Under the pieces are notes generated by a model. That model was not told the DNA's origin and ran no database searches. It worked only from the letters and a program-made list of their open reading frames with translations. A DNA stretch of 64,000 nucleotides from Meloidogyne chitwoodi (lineage: Eukaryota; Nematoda; Chromadorea; Rhabditida; Meloidogynidae), in assembly GCA_015183035.1 (NCBI GenBank), contig JACZZP010000007.1, positions 1,364,001-1,428,000 of the forward strand, given 5' to 3'. This document shows positions 34,801 through 49,800 of the stretch, piece after piece (within the stretch, counting starts at the first letter, position 1; every line of letters starts with the position of its first letter). The translations under genes were made by a program, and so were the position numbers.

Positions 34801-37800
34801 AATCCGACCGGCAAAGTTTTAAATCCAAAAAATTTATCTAATTATTATTTTTAATTAAATAATTAAAAATTATTTATAAATATTATATAAATTTAAAATA
34901 AAATTAAATATTATTATTTTTTAGACAATAATTCTCAACTTCCAAGTATCTGCAATAATTAATTATCAACAAAAAGGACAACAACGACGACCAGATATTT
35001 CTTTTCAAATTTCTGCTACAACCTCTCCTAATATTAAAACACAAATCTCTCAATCGGATTATAGTTATAGCACTACTAAATTGGTTAGTTATTTATTTTT
35101 AAATATATTTTTTAATTTTATTTCTTTTTTTTATTTATTCTTGTTAAATATTCTATTATTTTTAATTAATCATTTTTGATGAATCTTACAATTTATAAAA
35201 ACTTCTTATTTAAATATTATTTATTTAAATAAATTGAATTTAAAAAGATGTAGAAAAAATTCTTATTTTTAACAATTTTTTAGTTTTTTTTTAATAAAAA
35301 AATAAATTTATTAAATAATCACAACATTCTTTTTAATTAAAAATTCTGTCCAACTATTTTTTTTTCAATAATTCTTATTAAAAATGTTTATTCTTAAAAC
35401 TTTTTTTAAAATTAAATTTATAAAAATTGCTACCAATTTTAAAAATTAATAAGAATTTTAATTAAAAATTTTTTATATTTAATTTTTTATTCTAACAATT
35501 CTTTTTAGTTTAAAATTAATCCTTGTTTGGTCTTCTTTATATATTTTTAATCGATCTACGATCTACCACCTCCGAATATTTTTAATTTTCTTTTTCATTA
35601 TTAAGGCAAATCTGTCTGTTTTGTTCATTTATATATATTTGTATTTTCTAGATTTTATTTTCTAGTGCAAACATTCAAAGATTTTTACATTGATTTCTCA
35701 GTCAAAATTATTTTTAATCTTATTATAATAATTAATTAAAAACCAGTTTACTATTTTATATCTAAAAATATTTTTTTAGTTTTCATTTTCTAATTGTATT
35801 TTTTGCCTTTTTATTTTTTAATATTTGCAACTTCCTTCCCCAATTTTTTTCAAAAATCTTTCGAACCATCTCCCCAACCAAACTCTTCTTACTTTATACT
35901 ATTTTTGTTATAAATAAATTAATGGCGCCCACAACGTTGGGTGGTTAAAAGAATTGTGGGGGGAATTGTTGAAGGACACGTCCCTGAAGGTGTGTTAGAA
36001 ATGACTAGCACAACAACACTAACTTTACGCGATTGATCAACGGGCCATTCTCCACATTCTTTTCTGCGCCTCTCCTTTAACAAAATAAATACGTGCTAAA
36101 AAATAAATATTTTTAATAGGAAAAATTTATTTTTATTTTTTTAAAAAAAAGGAAACATTTTTGACTTTTTTTAGTTTTCTTAAAAGTTATCTTGAGAAAA
36201 TTTTAATTTAAAATAAGAAAGAATTATAAGTAAAAGATTTTGGTATATAATTTAAATTAATTCTTTTATTTTGTAAAAATTAAAAAAATATATATTATTC
36301 TTTATCTCTTATAAATAAATAAATATAAATTATATTCTAAAAAATAAGTACATATTAAGTCATTTAAAATAATAATAATAAGTATATTTAACAATTTTAT
36401 TTTTAATTATTTAAAAAAATATTTAGAGTTTTATTTGTTTTGACATTTAAAACTTATTTTTTATTAATTCCTTTGTATTAAAATTATTTAAAACTTTACA
36501 CAATATATAACCTCTTAAAAATGCCTTTAATTTAAAGTAAATAAAAAAACACAATCAATTATTATTAAATTTTAAAAATAAAATATTTTAGTAATATTTA
36601 TTAGTTCATTCACCCATATATAATTGCGAGGAATTTCTTCTTAATTTTTAAACAAAATAAATATATTTATTATTATTATTTTATTTGTTGTCACTATTTT
36701 TTGTGTATTTTTTGTTTTTCTTTAAAAAGCACGTTTGTGGTTCTTTTTTTAATGCGCAAATAATTTTGGAATTTTTTTAATTCACATTTTATAAATTGAG
36801 AAAAATAAACGGCCAATAAATGAATTAATGAACTGAAAAATATATTTACGAATGATAGCACTGCTACAAAAAATATTATTGTAAAAATTAATTATTTTTA
36901 AAAGGCAAAAATTGGCAATAAAACTTTTTTAAAAAAATATTTATTTTGATTGGTGGATGGATCTCTCTGAATTTTATAGATATCTGTCCTAAATATTTTA
37001 GATTTTAATTAATTAATTATATTTTAAATTATTATCCACTCATAATTTTATAAAAATTTAATAATTTTTTTTACTTTAATGAGTCATTTAATTTTTATTT
37101 TTTGTGAATTATGACATTTTATTTTACATTTTTTACCTTTCATTTCCGAATCTTTCTTTTTTATTTTTTATTAAAATTTAAAAAGTTTAAAATTTATTTT
37201 TTAATTTTTTCAATTAAAAAATTATTATTATTTATATATAATATTATAAAATAAAGACATAATGATCTTCTCTATCATTTAATAATAATTATAAATAAAT
37301 ATAAATATTTATTTATTTATTTCTCGTAATAATATTTTTATTTTCTCTAAAGGTAATCGCTCAACCGCGCGTATATTTATTTATTTTTATTTTTAACCAG
37401 CTGTCGGTCATAGAAAAATAAAATTAACCCATCCGCCACCCTAAATTTGTTTCACGCATTTATTTATATTTTTACATTTTAAATTGACCCATCAAACTAT
37501 TCCCTCCTTTTCTTCAATTAAATAAATAAAACAATTTTGTTTTGGTTGTACGTTAGGCGTTTTACTTTACACTATTTACATTTTTCATACCACCCATATT
37601 TGGGTACTTATTTTTAAATTGGCCGTATTTTTGTTTAGACGAGTAAATTACAAATATATATTTTTTTTATTAGTTGGAGTTTTTATTGCTATTTTCACAA
37701 CTTTTGAAAGATTAAGGAATTTACTTGTTTTAAAAGTAATATTTTTAAATTTATTTTTTGTTTTATCCATGGCAATTAATACGAAAGGATTTTTAATCAA

Positions 37801-40800
37801 AAAATATACTGACGATATTAAAGGTTTTGACCTCTCCTGGGTTTTTTTAAATTATTTCCTGAATATTTTTTATAATTTTTTTAAAACATATTAGCATCTA
37901 CTACATAATAAAATTATCAAAATTAAATAAAACTAAAGGAATATTAAAGTCTAAAAAATTCTGCATTATGTATAAAGTCCTGCAAAAATACACAAAAAAA
38001 CATAAACACGAACAGCATGGTTCTGGTGCAGGAACAGCCAGTGAACATTATAGCCGTTCAAGGTCAGAAGGAGGAATGAATGGTGGTGGTAGAGGATTAT
38101 CCCCAACAGCAGCTCCTAATGGATATTATTCTCGAGAACAACATAAACATACTAATGGTGGTGGTATACATCATTCTGGTAATTTAGGGCATTTTTTAAT
38201 TGTTGAGTATTTTTACAAAGCAGGTTCTCAACAACAATTACGTCGAACTGAGGAATTTCATGAGAGAAGTAATAGTCGTGGAGGTGGTGATTATCGGAAT
38301 GGTTATAGTAGTCGTTTTGGAGCGGAAAATGGATCTATGCCACCTGGTGCTATAACAGAACGTCGTAATTTTTATGATGCAACAACAGGGGCTCATGGAT
38401 TTTCAGAAAATTCGAGTTGGGAGACTCGTGAACATTTTGAGAGAAAAGTCCAAAAAGGAGGTCAAAAGTCAGGAGGAGGTACACTTGGAGTTGGAAGGGA
38501 ATCTGGTTCACGAGCTCGTCTTGATCAATGGGGTAGTGGAAGTGGACTTGCTATTGAACGTGTAATAAATTTATTTACATTTTAGATTATGTTAATTGTT
38601 TTTTAAGAGGAGAAATATTTGAAAATTTATAACAAATGCGCAGTTAATTCTTCTACCTTTGTTCAAATTTTATTGTTTTATTTTTATCATTTTCAATTAA
38701 TTTATTTATGTTATTATCATTCTTTTCTTCTTTTTATTTTCTACTTTATAAAAATTATAATAAAATATAAAGATCGGTCTAATAATAGAATTATCTCTTC
38801 TTATTGACAAATAAAATATTTTTCTTTTATCTAAATTAGTCCGATCTTTTTAATAATAATTAAAATAATTTTAATAAAAATGTCTGTAAATAGATTTCTG
38901 AATCTCGAGAAGAACAACAAACACCTTCACCTGAAACATCTTCTTTCTCATCTGAGGTGCGTACAACAACATCAGCACGAGATGCTCTTTTGGCCTGGGC
39001 ACGTCGTATAATTACTACTTATCATCCTGAAGTGGATATACATAATTTTTCAAGTAATTGGAGTAATGGATTTGCTTTTGATGCTATTTTACATTATTTC
39101 CGACCAGAGCTAGTCAATTGGGAAAATGTATGTTTATTATTTAGAAAAAAATATTTTTATAAAATTTAATTATTTAAATTTAATTAATTTATTTTTTTAA
39201 AATTAATATTTTATATTTTTAGATTATTCATTTAACTGCTCATGAACGTTTAAAATTAGCTTTTGATACATTTGAAAGTGAATATAATATTGCAAAATTA
39301 CTTGACCCAGAAGATGTTTGTGATGTTGAAACACCAGATGAACGTTCATTAATTACTTATGTTTCAATGCTTCATAATAGACTAATCAACGAACAAAAGG
39401 TTTTATTATTATTGGGCGTAAGTTTACTAATAAATATGTTTTTTTAAATATTATTTACACAAATGTCTTTTTATTTATTATTCTTTTATTTCCTTTTTTA
39501 TGCGCATTTGTTATTTCTTTATTTTAGATGTTTATTTGACTGGTTATTTTTCTTAATTATGGATTAACTTTTTTTTAAAAAAGTTATTTTTTAGGGAAGA
39601 TATGATGATATTGTTTCACGACTTACTCGCGGAATTGGAATAACAAATGAAAAACTTGACCATTTACTTGTACGAATTGATAATGTACATGTGGCAGAGG
39701 AAAGAGGAGAACGTTTTGAAGTATTGGAACGCCAAATACGTGAAATTGTTGATGATTTACATGTTTTGAAGCATCCAATTGATGAACTTTTTACTGATGT
39801 TGAAACTCTCCGTCAACAACGACATTCACAAGCTACTGATTTTAACACACAGTTGGAAATATTAAATATTTTTTAATTTTATTTAAATTTTTTTTAATTT
39901 AAATATATAGAGTTGTTGGATTAGAACAACGCCGAAATGCTTATTTGGGACGATTAGAGGATGGAATAATGACTCGACTTGGAATTCGCCCCAAAACACA
40001 ATTTGCTACAGAACGTATAACTTCAACAACAACTGCTGATAGTAGTTCTTTAGCTCATAAAGGAAATGCATTTAGACGTGTTGAAGATGCTATTCAATGG
40101 ATAAGAGATAGAATGGTAAAGAGTAAAATTATTATTTCTATTTAATTACCTAATATATTTTATAGTATAAGCTGAATTCAATGCAGTTTAGTGAGACTTT
40201 GGAAATGCTTGAACAAATGTTTGAGAAACAAAAACTTGACAATCGAGATATTCAGGTTATTTTATTTTATTTTTTTCAATTATTAATTAATACAATAATT
40301 ATTCTATACCTTTTTATTTCTTTAAAAAAATCAGTAAAATGTCTAATAAATATTTAATGTAACATTTAAGGATTTCCGTCAAACTGTTGATGAATGCATT
40401 GCTAGACAGGTATTTATTAATTTATTTTTTAATTAATTTGGGCCAGATGATTTAAGTAAATAAAATTATCAAGATAAATTTAAAAATATATTTATTATTT
40501 TTTAATAATTTTTTATCAGGCTGAAGTTTCTGCCGAAGATTCTTACGATTATTTCGAATTACTTAAAATTCTTGAATCTGAATATCAACAATTGAGGGAA
40601 CTTTCAGCTGGGAGAATGGTTGATTTGGTAAATTTTTATTAATTTATTTTTAATTTTTTTAATTATAGGATTCTCTTATTGCCTTTATTCGTGCAGCACA
40701 GTTAGAACTTGTTTGGATTCATGAAAGAGAAGAACTTGAAGTTACTCGCAATTGGTCTTCAGTTCAACAACTTGATATTCCAATGCTTCAAAATTATTTT

Positions 40801-43800
40801 AAACAAGTGAATCTTTTAATTAATTATTTTTATATTTATTAAATTTTAGTTGCTTCATGAAATTGAATTACATGAAAAGCAGTTTAATGATGTACATAAC
40901 CAAGGTGCTGCTCTTATAAATCAACGACATCCAGCTGGAGAAGTTATTGAAGTAATTTGATTTTTTAAATAAAATTTTTTAAATCTTTAAAATATAATTT
41001 AATAACAATATTTTAAAGGTATATCTACGTACAATGCAAAATCAATGGGATTGGCTACTAAATTTGAGCAAATGCCTTGAAGGTCACCTCAGAGATGCTT
41101 ATAACGCAAAATCATTTTTGGAAGAATCTGATCAAGTTGAACAACAAATGCAACAACAATTGGTATAAAACATAAATTTGATCCCTAAATATCTTTATTT
41201 TAAAATAGAACCATTTGGATCAAAGTTACAATAGAGCAGATTTTACATTGGATGAAGGGGAGAGAATGATGCGAGAGTAAGAATATTAAATTATTTTGTT
41301 TAATTTTTTGCATCATCTATTAGTTATTACCTTTTACCTGTGTCTTACTCAGATTTTACTTTAAATAAATTTTCTTTTTTATTTAGACTTGATTCAATCC
41401 GTGAACATATTCAACAATTACATGCTCGTCTTCTTTCACTTTCCGAACGTTGTTCCCAAATTTCACCATTATGGCAACGTGGTGAAAGAATTGGAAGGCC
41501 AATACCGATTGCATCACTTTGTGAATACAAAAGTAAAGAAAGCCATGTTCGCCAAGGCAATTTGATTTTTTAATTATTTATTTTTTTATTTTTGTTTATT
41601 AGGTGATGAATGTACTCTTTTGGATAATCATGATTTGTTAAATTGGCGTATTCGTGGAATGGATGGTGTTGAAGCTAGTGTTCCTTCTGTTATTTTCCGA
41701 ATTCCTCCACCTGATCCTCGTCTTTCTAATTTACTTAGTAGATTCCATGGACAATTTGAAAGATTGAGAAAGCTTTGGGATCGCAAGCATCATTTGGTAA
41801 TATTTTGATGAATTTATACATAATATGATTTAAAATAATAAAAAATATTTTTATTTGAAATTTTTCAGACACGATATAACATGGTTTTGTCAACAATGCG
41901 AACTGTTCGTGGTTGGGACTTGGATACATTTTTATCAATTCCTCCTGAACAACGAGATGAAATTATCAAAGCACTCAATGAAGATGTAAATAAATTACTT
42001 TCTGAACTTGACCCAAATGATCCTCTTGCTCGACGTTTAAAAGATGAATTACGATTAACAAATGAACACTTTTATGATTTATTGGGACGTGCTCAAAGAG
42101 GCCCAGAGCCAAATTATTCAAATGAATTTGATTCTGCTGCTGTTGAACTTATTAAAAAATTTGAAGATGCTTTTAAACAATTGAGTGACCGAGGACAAGT
42201 TCGTACAATACCAAGCAATTTGGATGAATTAGAACATCAAATTAGAGAACATAAAATATTTGAGGATAATTTACAGGTAATTTTTGTAAACAAAAATTAA
42301 TTTATCTTTTTTTTTATTTTTAGGCTTTGGATGTTGATGTTTCTAACGTAAAGGAATTATTTAGGCAACTCCCAAGTCCAACTCCCAATCAGCGTGCAAA
42401 AAATGATCTAATGATTTCTCGATGGGAAGAAATTTGGGAGTTATGCCGATATTATGTTGAACGATTAAAAGCTTTGGAAAATGTATTAAAAAGTGTAGAT
42501 GAAGTTACTGATATTGTACGTCGTCATGAAGTAACACTTTCTTCTTTTGATGATATGCCTGCAGCATTGGAACGTCTTCGAGGTGTTCATGCTCAATTAG
42601 TAGAATTATTGATGGTATTACAACAACAGAAAAGTATTGTTGAAAAATTAAACAATGACACTGCTCAAATACGTTCATATGTAGCAAGAACACGTATTGG
42701 AGTACAAAAGTAAAATTTAAATTTTTATTATTTTTTACAATTAAAATTTATTTTTTAAATTTTTAGTCATCCAGATGTTGATCAACTAGAAGTTTTAGTT
42801 ACTAATTTGTCCGTTCGTTGGGATAATGTAAATAGTCAAGTTACTGAAAGACTTCAAATTGCTGAAGAAGCTCAACAAACACAAATGGTCTATAAATCAC
42901 AATATGATGAAGAAGTTTGTTTTATTTAAATAATATTTTTATTTTATTTATTTTTTTAGCTTCAATGGCTTGATCGTGTTGAGGCCACAATTAATAGCCT
43001 CCGTAGACCAGAAGATCTTCGCCCAGAAGAATTACAAGGCCAATTGGATCAATTAACTGCTGAATATGCACAATTGCAAGAGCATACAGCTACAATTGAA
43101 GCAATAAACAAAGAAGGAGGAAAATTCATTCGTGATGCTAGGGTACATTTTAAATGATTAAATAATTGTTTATTTTATAGGGATTAATTAATTCTTTCAC
43201 TGAAATAAACATTTTTAGAGCTACGATATAAAACTTGCTCAATATCATGATAATATAATTAGTTCTCATGGTCAAAGAATTAAAGAAGAATTTCGACGTC
43301 AAATACCTCAACCAAAGAATGGAGCTCAAATTGTAACTGAAGAGCTTGAAGCATTAAATCGAAGATTTGCTCAACTTTCTTCTGTTATTTTGGAGAGAAA
43401 GAATATTGTTAATGTTCTAATTCAAAATTGGCGAAGGAAACAACAGGTGGACAATTTATTTTTTATTGAGTTATTGGAGTTAAAAATGATTTGTTTTGGT
43501 ATTAAAAAAATTAGAAATCTGGTATGCTTGTCCTTCAATTTAATAATTTCTATTTGAGAGCAAAAAAAAATAATTAAAATTAAAGAAACTTTTTTGTTGG
43601 GCCAGCCGGCACAACGAATAAATTTAACTTTTAATTTTGCTTTTTGCTTTCTTTTCTCTTCTGTTTTTATCAGAATTAATTTAAGTTTTTTATTATGTGT
43701 TTTAATATCAAGATGGTGATGGGTATATGTATATATGTAGAAGTATAATTTTTTAATTTTGTTTTTAAAAAGTATTAAGGGTAAAAAATGCGTCTTCTCC

Positions 43801-46800
43801 TTTTAATTAAAAAAATTATTTTAAGAGTGAGTCTTTTCCTTAAATAGAGTCGCTTTTTTAATTTTCTATTATTTAATATTTACATATGTATTTATATTCT
43901 TATTTTTACAATTTTTTTATCTGCTAGTCTGCTGCTAATCCTTATTTAGAAAATTATAATTTTTAAAACTTTATCGAGAAAATGTTATGGTTGATTATTT
44001 GCTATTATATCAACCGCTTGAGCAATTTTTTCGCATTTATATATATTAAAGAAGGGATATAATATGTAATATTGTTTGTTGCTATCAACTATGATGATTA
44101 TAAAATGAAATTTGTGGAAGAAGTCGGCATGGCCCAACAAATTTAAGGTAAATAAAATAAATAAGGAACAGATTTTTTATTAATATTTTGCCTAAAATAC
44201 TTAAATAATATTTTGTTTATTTTTTTATGTATTAGGGAATCATCTTGTAGTGTTAATGCGGGGGAGATTTTATAAATCGGCCATTATGTTTTTAAGTTTT
44301 ATTTTTTTGAATCCCATTAATTATTTCAAATTTAATTTTATTTAAATTTTGATTAGTAATAAACCCTTGTGAATTGCTTTTTTGTTTTTTAGTTTGTGGA
44401 GTGTCTTTTTAATTTAATTTTATTTGTGCTGCTGAATTTATAGGAAGAAGAAGAACGCATTCGTCTAGAAGAAGAGGCAAAACGACGTGCTTTTGAAGCA
44501 GCTCGTAAAAAAGCTTTGGAAGAAGCAGATAGACTTAGGCGTGAACGGGAGGCTGCCGAAGCTGCACGCCGCTCAGCAGATGAAGAAAATAGACTTAGAC
44601 GTCAAAGAGAGGCTGCAGTTGAAGAAGAAGCAAGACGTCGAAGAAGGCAGCACGAAGAAGAAGATAGAAGACATAGAGAAGATTTGGAAAGATTAAGACG
44701 AGCTGCTGATGAAGCAGAAAGACGTAGATTAATTGCTGAACAGGAAGAAAGAGATGAAGCAGAACGTCGAAGACGAAGAGAAAAGGAAGCTGAAGAAGAA
44801 GAAAGAAGAAGACGAAGAGAAGCTGAAAAAGCTGCACAAGAAGAGGAAGACCGAAAAAATCGACAGAAGAGATGGGAAGAACAAATTAAGGTAAGATAAT
44901 ATTTTTTAATTGCTTTTTTATCCTTGTTTTGATTGAAGTTCTTTTTTTTGAATTTCTTCAAAAAATTTTTTTTTAATTTTTCGAGTGTTTTTATTGTTTG
45001 AAGTTTTTCTTTTATTTTTAGTGAATATATATTTTAATGTTTTTATGCATTAATTAAAGCTTTAATATTTTGGAATATTTTTAGGTCGCTATTTTTGTAT
45101 GTTTAAAGTAATTTTTAACTAAAAAATCGTAAAAAATATAAAATATTTGGATTTATCACATAACTTTAAAAATTTTTTTATTTTTTTCAATTTGATTTTA
45201 TGAATTCTTTCATAGGCTGCTCAAGTACATGAACAAGTTCCAATGCAACAAGTTGAAGAATTCCAAGAAGTTAGACGCATACCTGAAGTTCCGAAATTGG
45301 CTGAACATGAAGATGAACCACAAATGTTTCAGGAAGTAATTTTTTTAATTTATATTTTTGAATAAGAAATAAATTTTTATTTAAAGGAAACAGTAACAAA
45401 AACACAATTTTATGAAATGGAAGGAATTCTTCATAAACAAACAGGAGAAATACTTACATTTGTTGAGGCAATTCGTCAAGGTCTTCTTGATCTAAGCAGC
45501 GGTGGTGAATTTTTTGATATTGTCAGTGGTTCACGTGTTTCTTTAGACAAAGCGGTATAATTATTTTATAAATTTTTTATTTGATTGAAAATATTTCTAA
45601 TAATTTTGTTAATTTTTAAGGTTGAGATGGGACTTATTAGCGAAAATATTACTGAAATACTCAATGGAAGACATGGAATTAGACATCCAGAAACTGGTCA
45701 AGAGTTAACTTTGATGGAAGCAATCCAAATTGGTTTATATGATCCAGATTCTCGTCAGTTGAGAGATATTAAAACGGGAGAACTTCTTTCACTTTATGAT
45801 TCTCGTCATATTTGTCCAACAGATGTACAACATCGTCTTATTAAAATGGGTGTTCTAAAATTACCTCCAATGGAATTAGAACAAGCATTGAAAAATGGTA
45901 AAAAGTTGACTTATAACTAATATAAATATATTTAGGTGTCCTTAATCCACAAACTGGCGAATTTCGTGGTAAATATGTCCAAGAATCTGTAGCATTCCGC
46001 GATGCTCTAGCAAATGGATACATTCAATTCCCAAGTGGACAACCATTATTAGCTTTAACATTGACGGATTGTATTGAAGATGGCTTTATTGATTCGCATT
46101 CTGGCGAATTTATCGATAAATCTGGTTTTGAAATTTAATTTTTTTTAATAATTATTTTATAAAGGTGAACGTTTTACACTTAGAGAGGCATTAGATCGTC
46201 AAAGACCATTAATTAGAGACAATGTACGTGAATGTGTCAACACAACACTAAATCAACGTATAACAATTGCAGAGGCAGTATTAGCACATGCTTTGAATCC
46301 AAGAACAGGGAAATTCACTGATTTAAATAATCGTATTGAACTTAGCCTCAAAGAAGCTTATGATTATGGATTGATACAGGTAAAATAATTTTAAATATTT
46401 CTATTAAAATTTAATAATTACTGTCTATTATAATTAATTTTTTATTTTTCAGAAACCGTTAACACTGACGGAGGTAAGAATTTAATTTATCTGAATATTT
46501 ATGCATAAATTTATATTCTAAAAGGTTGTTGACAAAGGACATTATGACAGCAATGGTCTGTTCCTTGATCGAGGCAATCGTTTTACTCTTCTTGAGGCCA
46601 TCAATTCTGGATGTTTGTTTTTTAAAAACTTACAATTATCCTAAATATTAAACATTTTATAGAAAAATATTATTTAGGGCTTGATCCGGATGTTAGACAT
46701 ATTGTTTCTGAACAAGATCAGGAGGTCCTTTCAATCGCTGATGCTTTGGAACGTGGACTTCTTACTCCTGAGGGTCGTATTAAATTAGAAGAAGGTACTG

Positions 46801-49800
46801 GTACTCATTCTATTGGCCGACAACTTGATTTATATGATGCACAACGACAAGGCCTCTTAATAAGAAGAATACGTCATACAATATTCGATGTGAAAGGAAT
46901 CCGAAATACTGAAAATAATGCAAATTTGAGTTTCAATGAAGCAGTTGAAGCAGGAATTCTTCAGGTTAAACAATTTTGTATATTTATATTGCCTATATTT
47001 AGTTGCCCGCTGAACGTATTGTTGACAGACACCAAAATTATTCGCTCTCTGATGCCGTTCGTGAAGGAATACTCGATTCGGCTTTAGCAGATATTCTAAG
47101 TACACCTTGTGGTCTTTCTGATAATGGCAGTGAAGTGACACTTATACGAGCAGTTGCTAAAGGACTTGTGGATTCTAAGAAAGGAGTTATTATTGACCGA
47201 TCACAACGTGAACTTACTGTTCGTGAAGCTTATAGACATGGGATGTTTGCATCCTTACGTGCTTCAATTAGACTGGCTGCCTTATTTGACGTGCATCCTC
47301 TGTTAATGACTGCTGTTAAGAAACGTCCCCAAACTCGAAAAAGGATACAACGACCAGGAACCGTTACAAGTGGAGCACAATTACCCGAAGATCAGGTTGC
47401 TGCAGAAATCTTTAATTTGATTTAATTATTTAATTTTAGGTAAAGGTAACATTAGCTGAGGCAATGCGAATGGGACTAGTAGATGCACGAACTCAACGCT
47501 TCCGCCAAGGCAAAAATGAAATGTCCTTAGATGATGCATTACACCAAGGATTGATTGATCCGCATAGCGAATGGATTGGTACAATTGTTTTCCTGTCATT
47601 TTTTTTATTTTTTATAGTTCCATCTCGGGGATCCGGTGTTGGTCCAACTATTGAAGAGCGCACTCAGGAGACGGTTACAGAAACTGGCCAACAATTGGCA
47701 CCAAAAATTTACCCAGATAAGGAATTGCAAGAATCAGTACAAACTGTCCATCGTGTTAAGCGTACCGAAACAAGTGCTGTTGGAGGTCCAGGAGGCGTTA
47801 GTGTATATCGTGCTGTGACAGGTGGCAAAGATGCTATTGAAGTGCCAGAGAATGGTTATCATGTTTTGGAGGCAGAACGAAAAGGGCTACTTGATTTAAA
47901 TAAAGGAATTGTTCGTCCTCCTGGTCAGAAACTAAAATATATAGATTGATTAACTTCTTTTAATTTAAGGCACAGATAAATCTCTTAATTTGGAAGAGGC
48001 ATTCCTTTTGGGTGTTCTCAATCCTTCTTCAATTTCTATTTGTGACCAACAAAGCGGACGTAATTTTAAAGTTGATGAAGCCTTAAATCAAAAATTAATT
48101 GATAAACATGGTTTTGTTGAGCATAATGGACGTCGAATTTCTTTACAACAAGCAATTGATGAACGCATTGCTCATATAGAACCAGAACCACCAGCGTTAA
48201 TTACTGGGGCCAAAAAGAAATTAATTCAATTTTCTTCCGCAGAAGGTGCTCCTGTTGCTTTTAGACCTGTTGGACAACCAGTAAATTAATTATAATTGAA
48301 AAAATTGAATAAATTAATTTTTAGGTTGTTGAAGAATCCGAACATGCTTGGACTTTTGATTCAAACCGAGGAGTCTTTATAGATTTAAATACAAAAGAGA
48401 GTATTCCATTGGATTCAGCTATACGTTCAGGACATTTATCACCTGATGATCTTCGTGCCAGAGATGCTCTAACAGGAAGAGAATTTACATTGACTGAAGC
48501 TGAAAAATGGGGAATTATAAATATTCGAGAAGGATATTATCTTGACAAAACAGATAATAAACGATATTCATTTACTGAAGCTGCTAGACAACACAGAATT
48601 TATCCAACTGGAGGAGTTCCGGAAAATGCTGTGAGTTGTTTAGATTTATGTTTGAAATCTTTCCACTCGTTAAATATTGAAATTTGTACTTTCTTTTGCC
48701 ACAATTACAACAAACTAACTTTACATTAAATAGTATATCCTAATTATCCAAGATTTATGTTTATATTATTTATTACTTTCTTTTACATATTTAGGCAGAT
48801 GCTCTCCAAACGACCGTTCGCGTTCACAAACGTTCAGAGGTCAATCTGAAATTTATTTTCTTATTCTTAAATTATTATTTTTTAGGTTGCTATGAAAGAA
48901 GCTGTCCCAACTGCTGCAGCTGGTCAAATTAGCACTTCTGGTATTCACTCTCCAGCTGAATACAATCTTAATCGTTATGTTGCTCAACATCATTTTGACC
49001 CTTCAACTGGTCTTTTCACGCATCCAGATGTTCAAAAGCAGATGACTCTTAAAGAATTAATTATCAAAGGCCTTCTTAACCCATACAATACACGAATTGT
49101 TGACCGTGTAAAAGGAACTGATTTACGATTGTTAGATGCTATTCAAGAAAATATTGTTGATGATGTAGCGGTGAGTAAATATATTATAGGTTATAAATTG
49201 AATTTAAATTTAGGGTACTGTAAGTGATACACAAACAGGAAAAGTCTTCGATTTTTCATCGGCTATTCGCCAAGGTTAAGCTTGGAAAGTTACTTAACAT
49301 AAATTACAAATTTAGGCTTAATAAAAGAAGATAGGCCATTAGCTATTGACCCATCTTCACATGTACCGGTTTTTGACGAAAGGCGAGCCAGTCGTGCATC
49401 TGTAGGCGGTGGCTCGCCCCGATTAGTCGAACGACGTCTTCAACTTACTCCATATGCCCAGGAACCATTCCGCCGCAGTGGTGGTGACAGTATTTCACCT
49501 CCTTCTGTTCGACGTAGTGGAAGTGCTGGTGGTGGCTCACTTGGCGAAGTTGGTCTAGGAAGTGGACGTGGAACTTCTACATGGTCAATAGGAGCTGGTG
49601 GTCCAACGCAACCCAAACAACATCGTTTAAGTGGAACTGTCGGAGATTCTTCCCCTTCTTACTTTCGAAATGAATTTTCTTCTACTACTGTACCAACGGG
49701 TAATGAAACTAATCATTTTTTTCACTTAATTTTTACACAATAGGAGCTGTTGTTAGTAGTCCATTGAGCACAATAACTGGACCAAATGAAAGAATGGTTG

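Noticed and set aside
37619..37894. 91-codon hydrophobic ORF in the vab-10 intron
   Set aside because: Begins with TTG rather than ATG, is rich in Phe, Leu, Ile and Tyr by composition, and has no splice partner.
44595..44961. Minus-strand ORFs opposite the charged-helix exon
   Set aside because: Mirror image of a purine-rich coding exon; the plus-strand reading is clearly the real one.
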